A stretch of 64,000 nt of DNA from positions 189,220 through 253,219 of the forward strand of contig JAREIK010003107.1 in the NCBI GenBank assembly GCA_029783825.1. The letters run 5' to 3'. Shown one piece after another: positions 48,383 to 63,217 of the stretch. The stretch comes from Sapria himalayana. Taxonomy: Eukaryota; Streptophyta; Magnoliopsida; Malpighiales; Rafflesiaceae. Under the pieces are notes generated by a model. It made no database searches and was not told where the DNA came from. It saw only the letters and a list, made by a program, of their open reading frames with translations. The stretch's first letter is position 1, and the number at the start of each line of letters is the position of its first letter. The translations under genes were made by a program, and so were the position numbers.

Positions 48383-50623
48383 GAAAAGAATTGGTTGAGT
48401 GAATTAATATTACCTTTCTAGAGGATACATCCAATGATAATGGAGTAGACTAGCAATCCTAGCTTCATAAGCCAAGTGCACTAGTAGATGTTCCATTGAG
48501 TCAAAAAAACTTTGGATGGAAGATTTTCTCAAGATTGCATAAGATAACAGAAATTTGTTCATCAAGATTCTTCAACTCCTCATCAATCAAAGATAAAGAA
48601 GTCAGTTGCTTGAAGAATAGAGAAATCTCAGTTATCGGCTCCTATATTCTATTTGGCAAAAATACTCAGAGCAATTGGTAACAACATTTGTATAAATACA
48701 ATGAAAATCATGACTCTTCATGCCAAACATCTTAAGTTTGTTTGAATCAACACATTTCTCCAAATTAGAAGCATAACCATCTAGAAATCTAAGTTTTTTT
48801 ATCTACTCCAACACATCCTTCTTCTATGATTTATTCATAATAAATGGCACATCAGGGTATTTACTGGTGAATATTTTGTCCAAATTGAGGATGATGATAA
48901 TATTTATTCAACAATTTTCTTGACTTGTACGTGTCCTTAGTTTTCCATGGAATGTTAAACACTATATTGAAAAAATTGGCAAACACATTCTTCTTGATAT
49001 ACATAACATTAAGATTATGCCTGCGCAAGTGCTCATGCTAGTAGAGCAAATCTCAGAAAATACGTATCTTATTCCACCGACAAGTCTTAGATATAGGTGC
49101 ATTCACAACCTATGCATCAACATCTATCACCTACCTCAACCCTCTGTTATTCAAATCCTACAAAATTTCATCCCCGGATCTAACCCCTAGGAATTATTTA
49201 GTAGCCTTTCTATTCTTAATGAAGTCATTGGTGTTACGTTGATACAGATGATTAATAGGCAAATATTTCCGATGGTTGTCAAACCATGACTATTTTTATC
49301 TTTTAATTAATCTAAAGCATCAAAATCTTTCATACAATGAATGCCAACATTCCAACTGTACTCCACATAGATATCATAGAATATGTTGGAAAGGCATTTA
49401 TAGTCCACATGAGGGTATAGCACAACTAAAAATTTTGTTGTTTGGAAATATCATAAGTTTGAACCCCAACAACCCAAAAACTTTTCAACTCCACTATCAA
49501 TGGCTGCAATAAAATATCTATCTTCTCCTTTGGATTCGTAGGCCCCAGCACTAACATGGTCAAAAATATAAATCCTCCTTCATACATAAGTCTCTAGAGG
49601 CAAGTTATACTACATCACCACCACATGTCACAAAGAATATTGCTGTCTAGATTCACCAAATGGATGAAAACCATTGGCAAATAAACCTAGCCTAACATTT
49701 CAAATTTTAAAAGAAAAATCAGGGAAACACCCATCAAAATATTTCCAAGCAGGGATATCAGAAGGGTGACACATCTTATCATCCTCTATATGAGACTCTG
49801 AATTTCATCTCATTTCATTAGATATTGTGGTTGATGCATACAATCTCTGCAACCTAGGTGTTATTGAAAAATAGTGCATCTTCTTAAATGGCACCTTCAA
49901 CTTCCATATATATAATCTATTTCAAAAATCTTTAACCTTTTTCTTGTACCGAGCATGCTCACATATTTTATAAATATTAAGGTCAGTGTCATCACCCCAG
50001 TATATCATACAGTTATTCACACTACAATGAATGACCTATATGGGTAATCCCAAGTCTCTAGCTAACTTCTTCGTGCTATAGAAATCCAATGGCATCAGAT
50101 TATTTTGTGGCAATAATTCTTGAATTAAATTTGACATATCATCAAACCATGCCTATGAACACCTATGTCTGCACTATATTTCTAACATCCTCATGGCTGT
50201 AGATAGTTGAGTATGCTTAGAATTTCCCTCATATATAGGTTTGTCTCCAGCATCACAAACCATTCTATGGTATGTAGTGTGATTTATATTAACTGAGACC
50301 ATCTGATCAGTTTCACTTACTGACACCCATGCTAAACTTGAACACCTCTGGTGGACGTGCTTCTCACCTTGGTATATCCAAACATAGTAATCCACCACAA
50401 AACTATTTCTATACAAATGCATTTTCACCGTCTCGACATTCAAAAACTTTATATTCTGACATTTAACTAAAGAGCAAGGACACCTCATAGTTGTGCCATC
50501 ATTCACACACTTAGGATGTCTCAGAGCAAACTTAACAAATTCATTAAATTTATCCTTTCAATCATTAGAGAACATTCCATTCACTATTCGACCATCGTAC
50601 ATCCATTCATGATCATTTTCCAT
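47195..50623 (-). pseudogene. CACTA transposase TNPD (TNP2), degraded full-length copy of element B
   Basis: The transposase of element B. In order on the minus strand: the ATG at 50,623 with MENDHEWMYDGRIVNGMFSN and, after a TGA in place of Trp, CPCSLVKCQNIKFLNVETVK and HLYRNSFVVDYYVW (transposase-associated domain, PF13963); the Transposase_21 core (about 49,930-49,270) with LQRLYASTTISNEMRW, CHPSDIPAWKYFDGCFPDF and WNVRLGLFANGFHPFG; a DUF4218-type region (about 48,520-47,990) with FFDSMEHLLVHLAYEARIA, HYHWMYPLER and HIYVLMNCPEVQPFI; and a DUF4216-type region (about 47,730-47,400) with EPFFLVVQGSHVYYNEYPS and DWKAVCKIK. It ends in an acidic tail, DEEEFENDV and DSDENE, at the TAA at 47,195. 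Many stops, shifts and a (GT)n run break it. It is longer than the block A copy, which lost part of the core. Confidence 0.9.
48348..48380. repeat. (GT)n microsatellite inside TNPD
   Basis: About 16 GT units between coding parts, probably in a former intron. Confidence 0.95.
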
Positions 50624-51540
50624 AACTAGTAACTAATAAATCAATTTAGTAAACAAACGTGATTATCCTCAATTAATTTTATGTTCATTAATAATTTATG
50701 TTGTTCCGATAAAGTTTTTTTACGCGTTTGATATGCAACCTACTACACATCCACCTCCACTAAACTCGTACAACATTTATTTTTTATTCAATAGGTTTGG
50801 TCCTAATCCATAATGGAGCATTAACATAAAACAGCTAGAAATTCTATCATAAGCATAAAAAAAGGGATCAAACACATTAACTAGGGTTGCAAAAATCATC
50901 TTTGTTTGTTCAAAATTACGTTGTACCTAGAAACACAATGCACAAGAAATTTATAACTTAATTATACAGGATGAAAGTTCAATACATACATATGGATACA
51001 TACATATATGGATACATACATACATATATGACCTTTTTCTCTTCTAATAGATGCAAATTGTAATAGAAAAATAAAATCTTTTTTTAACTTATTAATCTTA
51101 ACACATTATGCCTAATCTGAATACTAAACAAAATTTTTCAATCAATTCGAAATTATATTCCCATCCGTTGCATCTTAACACATAATGAGAAGCAGCTTAG
51201 AAAACTATGAAATTTGTTTGTAAAACTTCTAATTGCAACATAAAAGACTACTAGACCACATACTTGTCTTGTATGGAGATGTTGGGCTCTCTCTCGAAGC
51301 CTTAACACATTGTATGGGTTGGTATCATTAAAAGGTGGAGGAGGTTTTAGAATCAACCACACCCATTACACTAAATAGTTCGGAAGGGTGTCTGTAAGAT
51401 GAAAATAATTCAAAACACAAATAAATAGAAAGCATGCATAGAATCTATAAAAGCAACTCATGTGATTCATTAACCACTTAAACTATTATTTATGAGTAAT
51501 GTCAAACATAGAGGCATTAAAATGGCCGTGTTGTGCTAGG
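50624..51540 (-). other. Region upstream of TNPD in element B
   Basis: About 900 bp with no supported gene. It includes short tandem ATACATACATATATGG-like units at about 50,985-51,030. Block A has only about 30 bp here, so A lost this part or B gained it. The minus frame at 51,153-51,362 has no recognisable features. Confidence 0.5.
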
Positions 51541-53230
51541 ATGGTCCATTATATTATGGCTTATATGTATAGTTATATGTTATTATACATATAGTATATA
51601 TAGTTATAAATAATTATATATAGTTAAACATATAGTTATATATAGATATATTTATACATGTAATTATAAGTAATTATACATATTGTATACAAAGTTATAA
51701 ACAAATATATAGATTTACATATATGTATACATAGTTATAAATAAAGGTATATCTAATTATATAGACTTTTATTTAGTTATACAAATATTTATATATCATT
51801 ATACACATATAGTTTAACATAATGTTGTTTATAGTTATACATGTAATTATAAATATAGTTACATGTGGTTATACATATATTTATATTTATGTATAACTAA
51901 ATATGTATACACAATTATAAACAAATATATAGATTTATATTTATGTATACATATATGTATACACAGTTACAAATATAGTTATATTTAATAATATAATGTT
52001 TTATATAGTTATACAAATATTTATATATAGTTATACACATTTAGTTAAACATGGTGTCGTATATTGTTATAGAGTAATTATAAATATAGTTACACGTGGT
52101 TATACATGTGGTTACACATATAGTTATACTTATATTTATACATGTAGGTATAAATATGTTTTCATTTAATTTTACATATTTATACATATAGTTATGTATA
52201 AGTAAAGATATAGTAAAAACACTTTTTTATATACTAATGTATACAAATATATAATAAATATAATCTGTAAATTTAATATTTAAATATAATTATGTATAAA
52301 ACGTTTATAGTTATACATATAGTAAGATACAATTATTTATAGTTATATAGTATTATACATATAATATATATAGTTATAAATAGGTATATATAATTAAACA
52401 TATAGTTATATATAGATATATTCATACAAGTAGTTATATGTAGTTATACATAAATATATACAACATTATAAACAAATATTTTGATTTAATTATATGAATA
52501 CATATATGTTATATAGTTACAAATATAGTTATATTTAATTTTATAGAGTGTTACACAGTTATACAAGTATTTATATAATGGTCTACACATATAGTTATAA
52601 ATATGTGTGCTGTTAAAGATATAATTATATATAACATTTATATAGTTATACATTTAGTAAAATACAATTATATATAGTTATATATTATTATACATATAAT
52701 AAAATATTTTATAAATATAGTTATATATAATTATACATATAGTAATGCATTATAATATAGTTAAAAATTAGTTATAAATACTTTTATATATAATGGCACA
52801 TGATTATATAATTAAACAAGTGTTAAGATATAATATTTGTGATTACAATATTTTTATAAATGTTACTTAAATATAATTATATATATGTAACACTTTTATA
52901 AATAATATATAGTATATATATCATATTTATATAAACATTATAAATATTCTATATTTATATTTAAATTAATATGTAATAGAAATATTTACAAAATTGTATA
53001 AATATTTAATGTTACATAATTGTTATATAAAAAATTATATAAATAGATAGTTTTTTGTAAATGTTGTAAGATATTTATAAACATTAATATATATGTATAA
53101 ATATTTATATATAACATTATATGTTTATATAAACATATCAGTGTTTATATATAATGTAATACATTTATATAAATTAAAGTAGACATTTATATATAATGTC
53201 ATACGATTATATAAATGTATAAAACTTTAT
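51540..53230. repeat. AT-rich TATAGTTATACATA-type tandem array of element B
   Basis: Same array as 31,680-33,720. ACAAATATTTATATATAGTT-like starts occur at about 51,781, 52,013 and 52,563, with TTTCATTTAATTTTACATAT and the AGTAAAAACACTTTTTTATA phrase following as in block A. The copies in A and B align in order, so the array is part of the element and not a separate satellite. Confidence 0.82.
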
Positions 53231-53945
53231 ATATACTATTACATTTTATAATTTATTCGAAGACAACAAAAATATAACCATTTAACATTATTTTTAATTT
53301 TTCTTAATTTAAAGAAGCAGAAAACATCAAGCATTATATATTTTCTTAAGCTATAGAAGGAGAGAACAAAATGCAAACATTTAGTATTAGAAATCAATAA
53401 AACCCTAAACATTTAAATAGTAGAAGAACAAAGATTACACAGACAATATATAATTTCATTAATGGTGTAAAATCAAAATCATATAGGTTAAATGTAAATA
53501 GAAGGAAAAAAAAAAGAAAATCGAGGGAGAATTAAAAAAAGCAAATACTTGATTATTGTGTAAAAATGAAAATTTGATAGAGCTAATAAAATTCAGAGAG
53601 ACGAAGATATATATATATATAGCATTTTGAAGTAGATGAACAATGAAAAAATTAGCTGGTAACAGAAGAGATAGAATTCCTAGGTAGCTTCCGTGTAGTC
53701 GCGTTTTGTCCTTGGTTCGAAATTTTAAAGATGGAAATTTTGCTATGTGTTAATGACTTAGCAATTTTTTTTAAATCTAAAAATTTAACCTCGGAACTAC
53801 CAACCATAATTTTGGTTGGTAAATGGTTGGTAATTACGTCGTTATAAATATTTTGGAAAGCCACTTTACCTACCTATTTTTCATGGTAATATATTTTTGG
53901 TCGTTAAATGGTCAGAAATTTGTCGGTAATTTTTATTCGCTAATT
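53231..53945 (-). other. 5' terminal region of element B
   Basis: The part to about 53,650 matches block A (33,721-34,030). The outer 295 bp, missing in A, include TGGTTGGTAAATGGTTGGTA and related subterminal words. The minus open frame at 53,652-53,864 overlaps these words and is not supported as a gene. Transcription of TNPD and TNPA on the minus strand would begin in this region. Confidence 0.65.
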
Positions 53946-56061
53946 CCCTCCTAATTTACAAATAAATAAACAAACATATAAATAGATAGATAGATAGATA
54001 GAAAAAGAGATAGACTTTTTGATAAATAAATAAATAGATATATAGACAAATAGATAGATAGATAAATAGATACATAGATAAATAAATAGATAGATATATA
54101 GATAGACAAACATATAAATAGATAGATTTACAGACATATAGATAGATAAATAGATAGATCAATAGAAAGATAGATAGACCAAAAAATTAATAGATAGAGA
54201 AATAAATAGATAGATAGACAAAAAGATAGATAGATATAAGATAGACAAAAATACATATATATAGACAGATAATAGATAGATAGATAGAGTGATTAATAGA
54301 AAGATAGATAGACAAATTAATAGACAGATAGATAGACATATAGATAAATAGATTTTAGACAGATAAATATACATATAGATAGATAGATAGATAGATAGAT
54401 AGAGAAATAGATAGATAGTGATATAGATAGACATATAGATACTTAGATAGATAGATATATAAATAGATATAAAGATATATAGATAGATTGATAGAGAGAA
54501 AAATAGATAGACAGAAAGATAGATAGAAATTTTGACGGGTAGATAGACAGAAAGATAGACATACAGATAGATAGATACATAGATAGAGAGATAGATAGAT
54601 ACATAGATAAATAGATAGATAGACAGATAAATAGACAAATATAAAGAAATATGGATAGACAAATATATCAATATATAGATAGATAAAGATTGAATAATTG
54701 ATAGATAGATACCTAAATCAATAGATAGACATTTAGATAGGTAAATAGATAAATAGATAGAAAGATAAAAGATATACAGATAGATAGACATATAGATAGA
54801 TAAATAATTAGATAGATATATAGACAGATAGATACATAGATAAATAGACAAATAATTAGATTGATAGAAAGATAGACAAATAGCGATATAGATAGATAGT
54901 TAGATCGATATATTATTAGACAAATACATAGATAGATATATAGATAGACAAAAAAATAGATAAATTGAGAGATAAATATATAGATTGACAGATAGACACA
55001 CAGATTGATTGATAGATAGATCGACATATATATTGATAGATAGATATAAAGATAGATAGATAAACAAATACCTAAATAGATTAATAGACATATTGAAATA
55101 TAAATAGATAGATAGATAGATAAAAATATTGATAGATAAATAGATAGATAGATAGATTGACACAGACAAATAAATATATCGATAGATAACTATTGATAGA
55201 TAGATAGATAGAAAGATAGTCAAATTGGTAGATAGAGAGATAGATAGATAGATATACACACATATAGTTATAGATAGATAGATATATATATATAGCTAGA
55301 TAGACAAATAAATAAATATATAAACAAAGAGATTAACTGATAGATAGGAAGATAGATAAACATATAGATAGATAGATAGAAAATTACATAGATAGAAAGA
55401 TAGATAGAAAGATTGATAGACAGACAGATAAATAGATAGATAAACAGATAAAAATATATAAAGAATGATGGATAGTTAGAAAAAAATTAAACAGATAGAT
55501 AAATTGATTGATAGATAGAAATATAGTTAGACATGTAGATAGATAGATGGATTGAAAGAAAAATTAATAGTTAGATTGATCAAAAATTGATTGACAAATT
55601 AATATACAGATTGATAGTACATATTGAAAGATAGATTGATAGATAATTAGATAGATGAATAAATAGATAAATACATATACACAAAAATAGACAAATAGAT
55701 AGATAAATAAATAGATAAACATATAGATACAAAGATAAAAATTAAAAAGATAAATATATAAATAGATATAAATAGATACATAGATAGATATACAAATATA
55801 TAGATAGATAGTTATATAGAAATATAGATAGATAGATTGACAAAAATATATATCAATAGATAGACATATAGAAAGATTTATAGATAATTAGATATATAGA
55901 TAGACAAATATATAGATTTATAGATAAATAGATAAGCATAAAGATAAATAGATAGATAGACATATAGATAGACATATAGATAGATTGATAGACAGATAGA
56001 TCGATAAAAAGATAAATAGATAGATTGATAGATAGTCAGATAGATAAATAAATAGAGATAT

Positions 56062-56064
<3 letters not shown>

Positions 56065-56108
<44 letters not shown>
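56065..56108. repeat. (AT)n microsatellite
   Basis: Uninterrupted AT run in the TAGA array. Confidence 0.95.
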
Positions 56109-56111
<3 letters not shown>

Positions 56112-56914
56112 ACTAATAGACAGAAAGATAGACAAATAGATTAATTGATAGAAAGAGAGATAGATTGAAGATAAATAGATAGAAAAAAAGAAAGATAGAT
56201 AGATAGACAAATAGATAAATTGATTAATAGACAATAGATAGTCAAATATATAGATAGATAGGATGTTAGATTGTTTTATAGACAAATTATTATTTAGATT
56301 GATAGATAGATTTATTGATAGATAGACAAACAAATAGATAGATAGATAGACAGATTGATTTATATATAGATAGATAAATAAATATATAGATAGATAGATA
56401 GATACACAAATAGATAGATAGATATATAGATCTAAACATAGATTGATAGATACACCAAAAGTTTGATAGATAAATTGATTGAAAGAGAAATATAGACGTA
56501 TAGAAAGATGGAAAGATTAATAGAAAGATAGATATTTATAAATATAGAAAGAGAGATAGATAGAAAAACAACTAGATATATAGATAGATAGAAGGACAAA
56601 TAAATTGAAAGATAGATTGACATATAGATAAAAAGATAGAATAAAATATAGATAGATAGATTGATATAACGAAAAAAGATAGATAGATCGGTAGATAGAT
56701 AGATAGAAAGATAGTTAGATAGATTGATAAATAGAAATATATGAAGATAGATAGAAAGATAGATAGAAAGATAAACAAATAGATAGACAGATACCTAGAT
56801 TGATAGATAAACAAGGATAGTTAGATTGATAGATAGATTGATATAAAGATAAATAGATAGATTGATAAATAGATAGATAAATAGATAGAAAGACAAATAG
56901 ATAGATAGATAGAT

Positions 56915-56917
<3 letters not shown>

Positions 56918-56957
<40 letters not shown>
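56918..56957. repeat. (AT)n microsatellite
   Basis: Uninterrupted AT run in the TAGA array. Confidence 0.95.
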
Positions 56958-56961
<4 letters not shown>

Positions 56962-58522
56962 AATAGATTGACATAAAGATATATAGAAATTTAGATAGAT
57001 AGATCAATATACTGAAAGATAGATAGATAAATAGACAGATTGATAAACATATAGAATGACATAAAGATAGACAAATAGATCAAAAGATAGATAGATAGAT
57101 AGATAGAAAGATACATTGGTAGATAGATAGATAGATAGATAGATAAATAGACCTATAGATAGACAAATAGATAGAAAAATAAATAGATAGATACATAGAC
57201 AGACATACAGATAGATAGATAGGCAGACATATATATTGATGGATAGGTAGAGAGATAGACTAATTGATAAACAGATAGATAGATAGACTGATTGATAAAC
57301 ACATAGATAGATAGACAAACATATAGATAGATGGATAGAAAGATATATAGTTAGATAGATACATAGATAGATATATAGATAGATAAATAGAATGATAGAC
57401 AGACATACATATAGAAAGATAGATAGATAGGCATATAGATATATAAATAGATACATAGATAGATAGATTGAAAAATAGATATACAGTTAGAATGCAAGAT
57501 ATAATGATAAATAAATAGATAGATATACTAATAGATAGACATAAAGATAGATAAATTGGATGAAAAATAGATAGATAGTTAGTTAAATAGATAAATAGAA
57601 AGATAGATAATATACAGATAGATAGAGTGATAGATAAAAAAAATAGATAGACAGATTTAAAGAAATATCGATAGACAGATAGATGGACATATAAATTAAC
57701 TGATAGATAGATAGATTTAAAGATAGAATGATAGATATATATATAGAGAGATAAAAAGATAGATAGGTAGGTAGACAAAGAGATAGATAGACAGATAAAT
57801 CGAAAGACTAATAGATATACAGACAGATAGATAGACAGATTGATTGACAAACAGATTGATAGACAGACACAAATTATTTGAAAGATAAATAAAAAGGTAG
57901 AAAAAATATAGATAAATAGATAGATAAATTGATAGATAAATTTATAGATATATAGTAATAAATAGATAGATTGATTGATTGATAGACAAATTGATTAATT
58001 GATTGATAGTTTATTAGATAAGTAGATAAATATATTGATAGATAGACAAATAAATAAACATATAGGTAGACAGATAAATTGATAGATTGATAGATAGATA
58101 AATAGATAGATAGATTGATATATAGATTGATATACAAATAGATAGAGAGATAGATAGATAGATAAAGAGATAGTTAGATAGACAGATATATAGAAAGATT
58201 AATAGTCATATTTATAGAAAAATTGATAGACATATAGATAGGCAGACAGAAAGATAGATAGTTAGATATATAGATATAGATACACAAATAAATTGTCAAA
58301 AAGATAGACAGACAGACAGGTAGGTAGATAGATATTTAGACAAATAGATAAAAATATAGATAGACATATGGATAGCAGATTGATAAATAGATAGATAGGT
58401 AGCTAGACAAATAGATATTCTAATAGCCAACTAGATAGTCAGATAGATAGAATGATAGATATATAGATAGACAGAAAGATTAATGCATAGAAAGAGAGAT
58501 AGATTGAATGACATATAGACAG

Positions 58523-58553
<31 letters not shown>

Positions 58554-59225
58554 GATAGATTGATTGAATGATAGACAATTAGATAAACAAATAGATAGAT
58601 AGATAGATAAGTAGATACACATATAGATATACAAACAAATAAATATATAGATAGATATACATATATAAAGACAGATAGAAAGATAAATTGATAGATAGAT
58701 TGGTAGACAGATAGATAGAAAAATAGATAGATAGATACAAATATAGATAAAGAGATAGACACAAAGATCGACAGATAGACAAATAAATTGATAGATAGAT
58801 ATACAAACAAATAAATATATATATATATATATATACATTTATAAAGACAAATAGATAGATAAATAGATAGATAGATTGGTAGATAGATAGATAGACAAAT
58901 AGATAGATATAAATATAGATGGAGAGATAGACACAAAGATAGACAGATAGACAAATAAATTGATAGATAGATAGACAAAATGAAAGAAAGATAGAAAGAT
59001 AGAAAGACAGACAGATAGATTGATTGATAGATAGTTAGTTAGTTAGATATGTAAATAGATAACTAGATAGACAGATAGATAGACAAAGAAATATATAAAG
59101 ATAGATAGTCATATAGATAGAATGATAGACCTAAATATAAAGAGATAGATCAATACAGAGATAAATAGACCGATATATATAAAGATAGATAAAAAGATAG
59201 ATAGATAGATCGATAGATCGATAGA

Positions 59226-59239
<14 letters not shown>

Positions 59240-59275
<36 letters not shown>
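59240..59275. repeat. (AT)n microsatellite
   Basis: Uninterrupted AT run in the TAGA array. Confidence 0.95.
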
Positions 59276-59277
<2 letters not shown>

Positions 59278-60553
59278 TAGATAGATAAAAAGATAGATTG
59301 ATAGATAGATTGATTGATTGACATATTGATAGACATATTGATATTTATATCGATATATAAATTGTTATATAAAGTGATAGATAGATAGATTTAAAGATAG
59401 ATAAATAGACAAATAGATAAACAAATTGATATATATCTAGATAGATAGATAAATAGATATACAGATAGAAAGACAAATAGATATACATATAGATGGACAA
59501 ATAGATAGAAATAAAGATATAAAGAAATATAGATAGATAGATAGGTAAGAATAAATAAAGAAAGATAGATAGTTAGTTAGACAGATTGATAAATAGATAG
59601 ATATACAGATAGATCGATAGAAAGATTGATTGATTTATTGAAAGACATATAAATAGAGAGATATATAGTAAGATATATAGGTAGATAGATAGATATATAG
59701 ACAGATAGACTAATATATAGAAAAATAAATACACATTTAGATAGAAAAACAAATATATAGATACATAGACAGATAGATAGTTAACAGATAGCTAAATACA
59801 CATATAGATATGTGTGTGTGTGTGTATATATAGACATTTTGATAAAAAGATAGATAGATAGACAGACTGTCAAATTGATAAATAGATAGATAGATAGAAA
59901 GATAATACATAGATAGATAGACATATAGTTAAAAATATTCCTACACAGATAAATAGACAGATAGTTAGACAAAAGATAGAGAGATGATTATATAGATAGA
60001 TAGACATATATAGAGATAGATAATAGATAGATAAATAGTATTATAAATAGACAGATAGCTAAATAGATAGATAGATAAATAGATATATTCTAGATAGATA
60101 GATAGATAGATAGAATGATTGTTTGATAGATTGATAGACTAATACATAGATAGACACATATATAGACAGATAAATAAATATATAGATAGGTATATAGAAA
60201 GATACACATATAGATAATAGATAGATTGATAAATAGATAAATAGACAGATATATAAACAGATTATTAGAAAGATCGATAGATAGAAAGATAAATAAATAA
60301 ACATATACTTAGATAGATAAATAGCTAGAGTGATAGATAGATAAAAAGATTGATACAAAGATATATAGACATATAGATATGCATATAGATAAATAGATAG
60401 AAAGAGAGATAGATAGATAGATAGATAGATACAAATATTGATAGACAAAAAAATAAATAAATAGATATCAAATATACAAACAGATAAATGGATAGATAGA
60501 TAAATAGATATAGATAGACATATAGATAAATAAAATGATACACAAATAGATAA

Positions 60554-60586
<33 letters not shown>

Positions 60587-62440
60587 CAGACAGATAGACA
60601 TAGAGATAATTAGAAAGATCAATAGATAGACAGATTGATAAGTAGATAAATATAGAGACAGACAGACAGATAGATATATAGATATATAGATATATAGATA
60701 GATAATTAAATAGATAAATAATTAGATAGATTGAAAGATTAATACACAAAAAGATAAACAATAGGTAGACAGATAGGTAGACAGATAGATACACAAATAG
60801 ATTGACATATAAATAAATAGATAGATACATAGAAAGACAAATAGATAGATAGAAATATAGATAGAAGAATGATAGATAGATAGAAAGATAGATAGACAAA
60901 TAAATGATAGAAAGAATGATAGATAGATATATAAAAAATTAGATTTTTTGAAAGATATATAGATAGAAATTTTGATAGATAGATAGATGGATTGATATAA
61001 AGATAGATAAATAGATTGATAGACAAATTGATAGATAGATTGATAGATAGATTGATAGATTTATAAATAGAGAGGTAGATAAATAGTTAGATATATAGAT
61101 AGATACATAGATAAATAGATAGATTAATAGATAGATTTTAGACATATTGATTGATTGACTGATTGATTGATAATATAAATATAGATAGATAGATAGATAG
61201 ACAGATAGATACACAAATAGATAGATAGACAATAAGTTAGATAGATATACAAATAGAAAGAATGAAAGATAGATAGAATGATATCTAAACATAATGACAT
61301 ATAAATTAAAATATAGATAGATAGATAGACAAATATATAGACAAACATATTTATAGATATATAGATTAATAGATAGATAAGTAGGTAGGTAGATAGATAG
61401 ACAAATAGTCAAATAAATAGATAGATAGATAAATAGATTGATTGATATAAAGACAGATAAATAGAAAGATAAATATATAGTTAGATAGAAAGATATATCT
61501 AAAAATAGATAGAGAAATAGATAGATAGATAGATAGAAAAATAGATGGATAGATAGATAGACAAATAGATTTACAGATAGAAATTATAAAAGATTTATAG
61601 ATGGATAGATAGACAAATGGATAGATAGATAGATATTAATATAGGCTGATAGATAGACAGAATGATAGACAAATAGATTGTTGGCTAGATAGAAAAATAG
61701 ACAAACAAATGGAAACATACTTAAATATATATATAGATAGAAATATATATATATAAAATGATAGATATACTGATAGATAGAAAGAGAAATCGAATGATAG
61801 ATATATAGATAGTTAGATAGAAATATAGATTAATATACAGATATATAGATAGATATATAGACATATAGTTAGATAGACATATAGTTAGATTGATAGATAT
61901 ATATTTATATTGAAAGATAAATAGAAAAATTGATAGATTGACAGATAGATAGATAGATAGATTTATACATAGATAAATAGATAGAAGATGGATAGATAGA
62001 TAGATTTATACATAGATAAATAGATAGAAGATGGATAGATAGATAGATTGAAATATTCATAGACATATTTATAGATAAATACATAGACAGATTGATATAA
62101 AGATATATATAAGATAGATAGATAGACAAATAGATAAAAGATAGGTAGATAGACAGAAAGATAGATGGATAGAAAAAGAAATAGATACACAAAAAGATAG
62201 ACAGAAAAATAAATTGAAATATAAATAGATAGATACGAAAAAGGATAATAATAAAGATATGTAGATATATAAATAAAAAGATAAACTAAAAGATTTACAT
62301 ATAGATAAACAAATAGATATATAAATAAATAGACACATAGAAAGAGAGATAGATAGACAAATAGATAAACATATAGAAAGACAAATAAATAGATTTATTG
62401 ATTGAATGATATATAGATAGATAGGTAGATAGATAGATAG

Positions 62441-62553
<113 letters not shown>

Positions 62554-63175
62554 TAGAAATAGATAGATAAATAGACAAATAGATTGACATATGTATTAAT
62601 AGATAGATACATAAATAAATAGATTAATAGATAGATTGATACATAGAGAGAAATATAGATAAGCATATAGATTATTAGAAAGACAAATAAATAAATAGAT
62701 AGATAGAAAGATAGATAGAAAAATAGATATATAGTTAGATTGATAAATAGACATATTGATATAATGATAGATACATAGATAATATATATATAATTTGATA
62801 GATAGATAGATACATAGACATATAGATAGAAAGATATAAAGACAGAGAGATAAATAGAAAGAAAGATTGATTGATTGATTGACAAATAGATAGGTAGATA
62901 TATTGATAAATAGATAGATAGATATATAGAAAGATTGATTGATACAAAGAAAGAAATAAATAAATAAAGATAGATAGATAGATAGAGAGATACATATATA
63001 GGCAGACAAATAGATAAATAGATATACAAATAGAAAGATAGATAGATAAATTGATTGAAAGACAAATAGATAGATATATTGATAGATAGATCGATTGATA
63101 GATAAATATAAATATAGATAGATAGATAGATAGATAGATAAATCAAAAGATAGTAGATAGATAGATACAAAGAAA

Positions 63176-63178
<3 letters not shown>

Positions 63179-63215
<37 letters not shown>
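63179..63215. repeat. (AT)n microsatellite
   Basis: Uninterrupted AT run in the TAGA array. Confidence 0.95.

Positions 63216-63217
<2 letters not shown>

Larger units (their letters stand above)
44467..53945 (-). mobile_element. CACTA (En/Spm) element B
   Basis: About 9.5 kb of non-satellite DNA with TNPD and TNPA pseudogenes on the minus strand, the AT-rich array and subterminal motifs at both sides. The left end is CTACTAAAATTCACCGAATTA, next to TAGA satellite, which resembles a CACTA terminus with changed first bases; the left 500 bp hold many copies of CCGACCATT-like words. The right 150 bp hold GGTTGGTAAATGG, GGTCGTTAAATGG and GTCGGTAATTTT, the inverse type of the same words. The extreme right end (TTCGCTAATTCCCTCC) pairs only weakly with the left end, so the exact boundary and the 3-bp target duplication cannot be fixed. 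Confidence 0.83.

Noticed and set aside
51153..51362. 69-residue minus frame upstream of TNPD
   Set aside because: No recognisable domain and no copy in block A; probably leader sequence.
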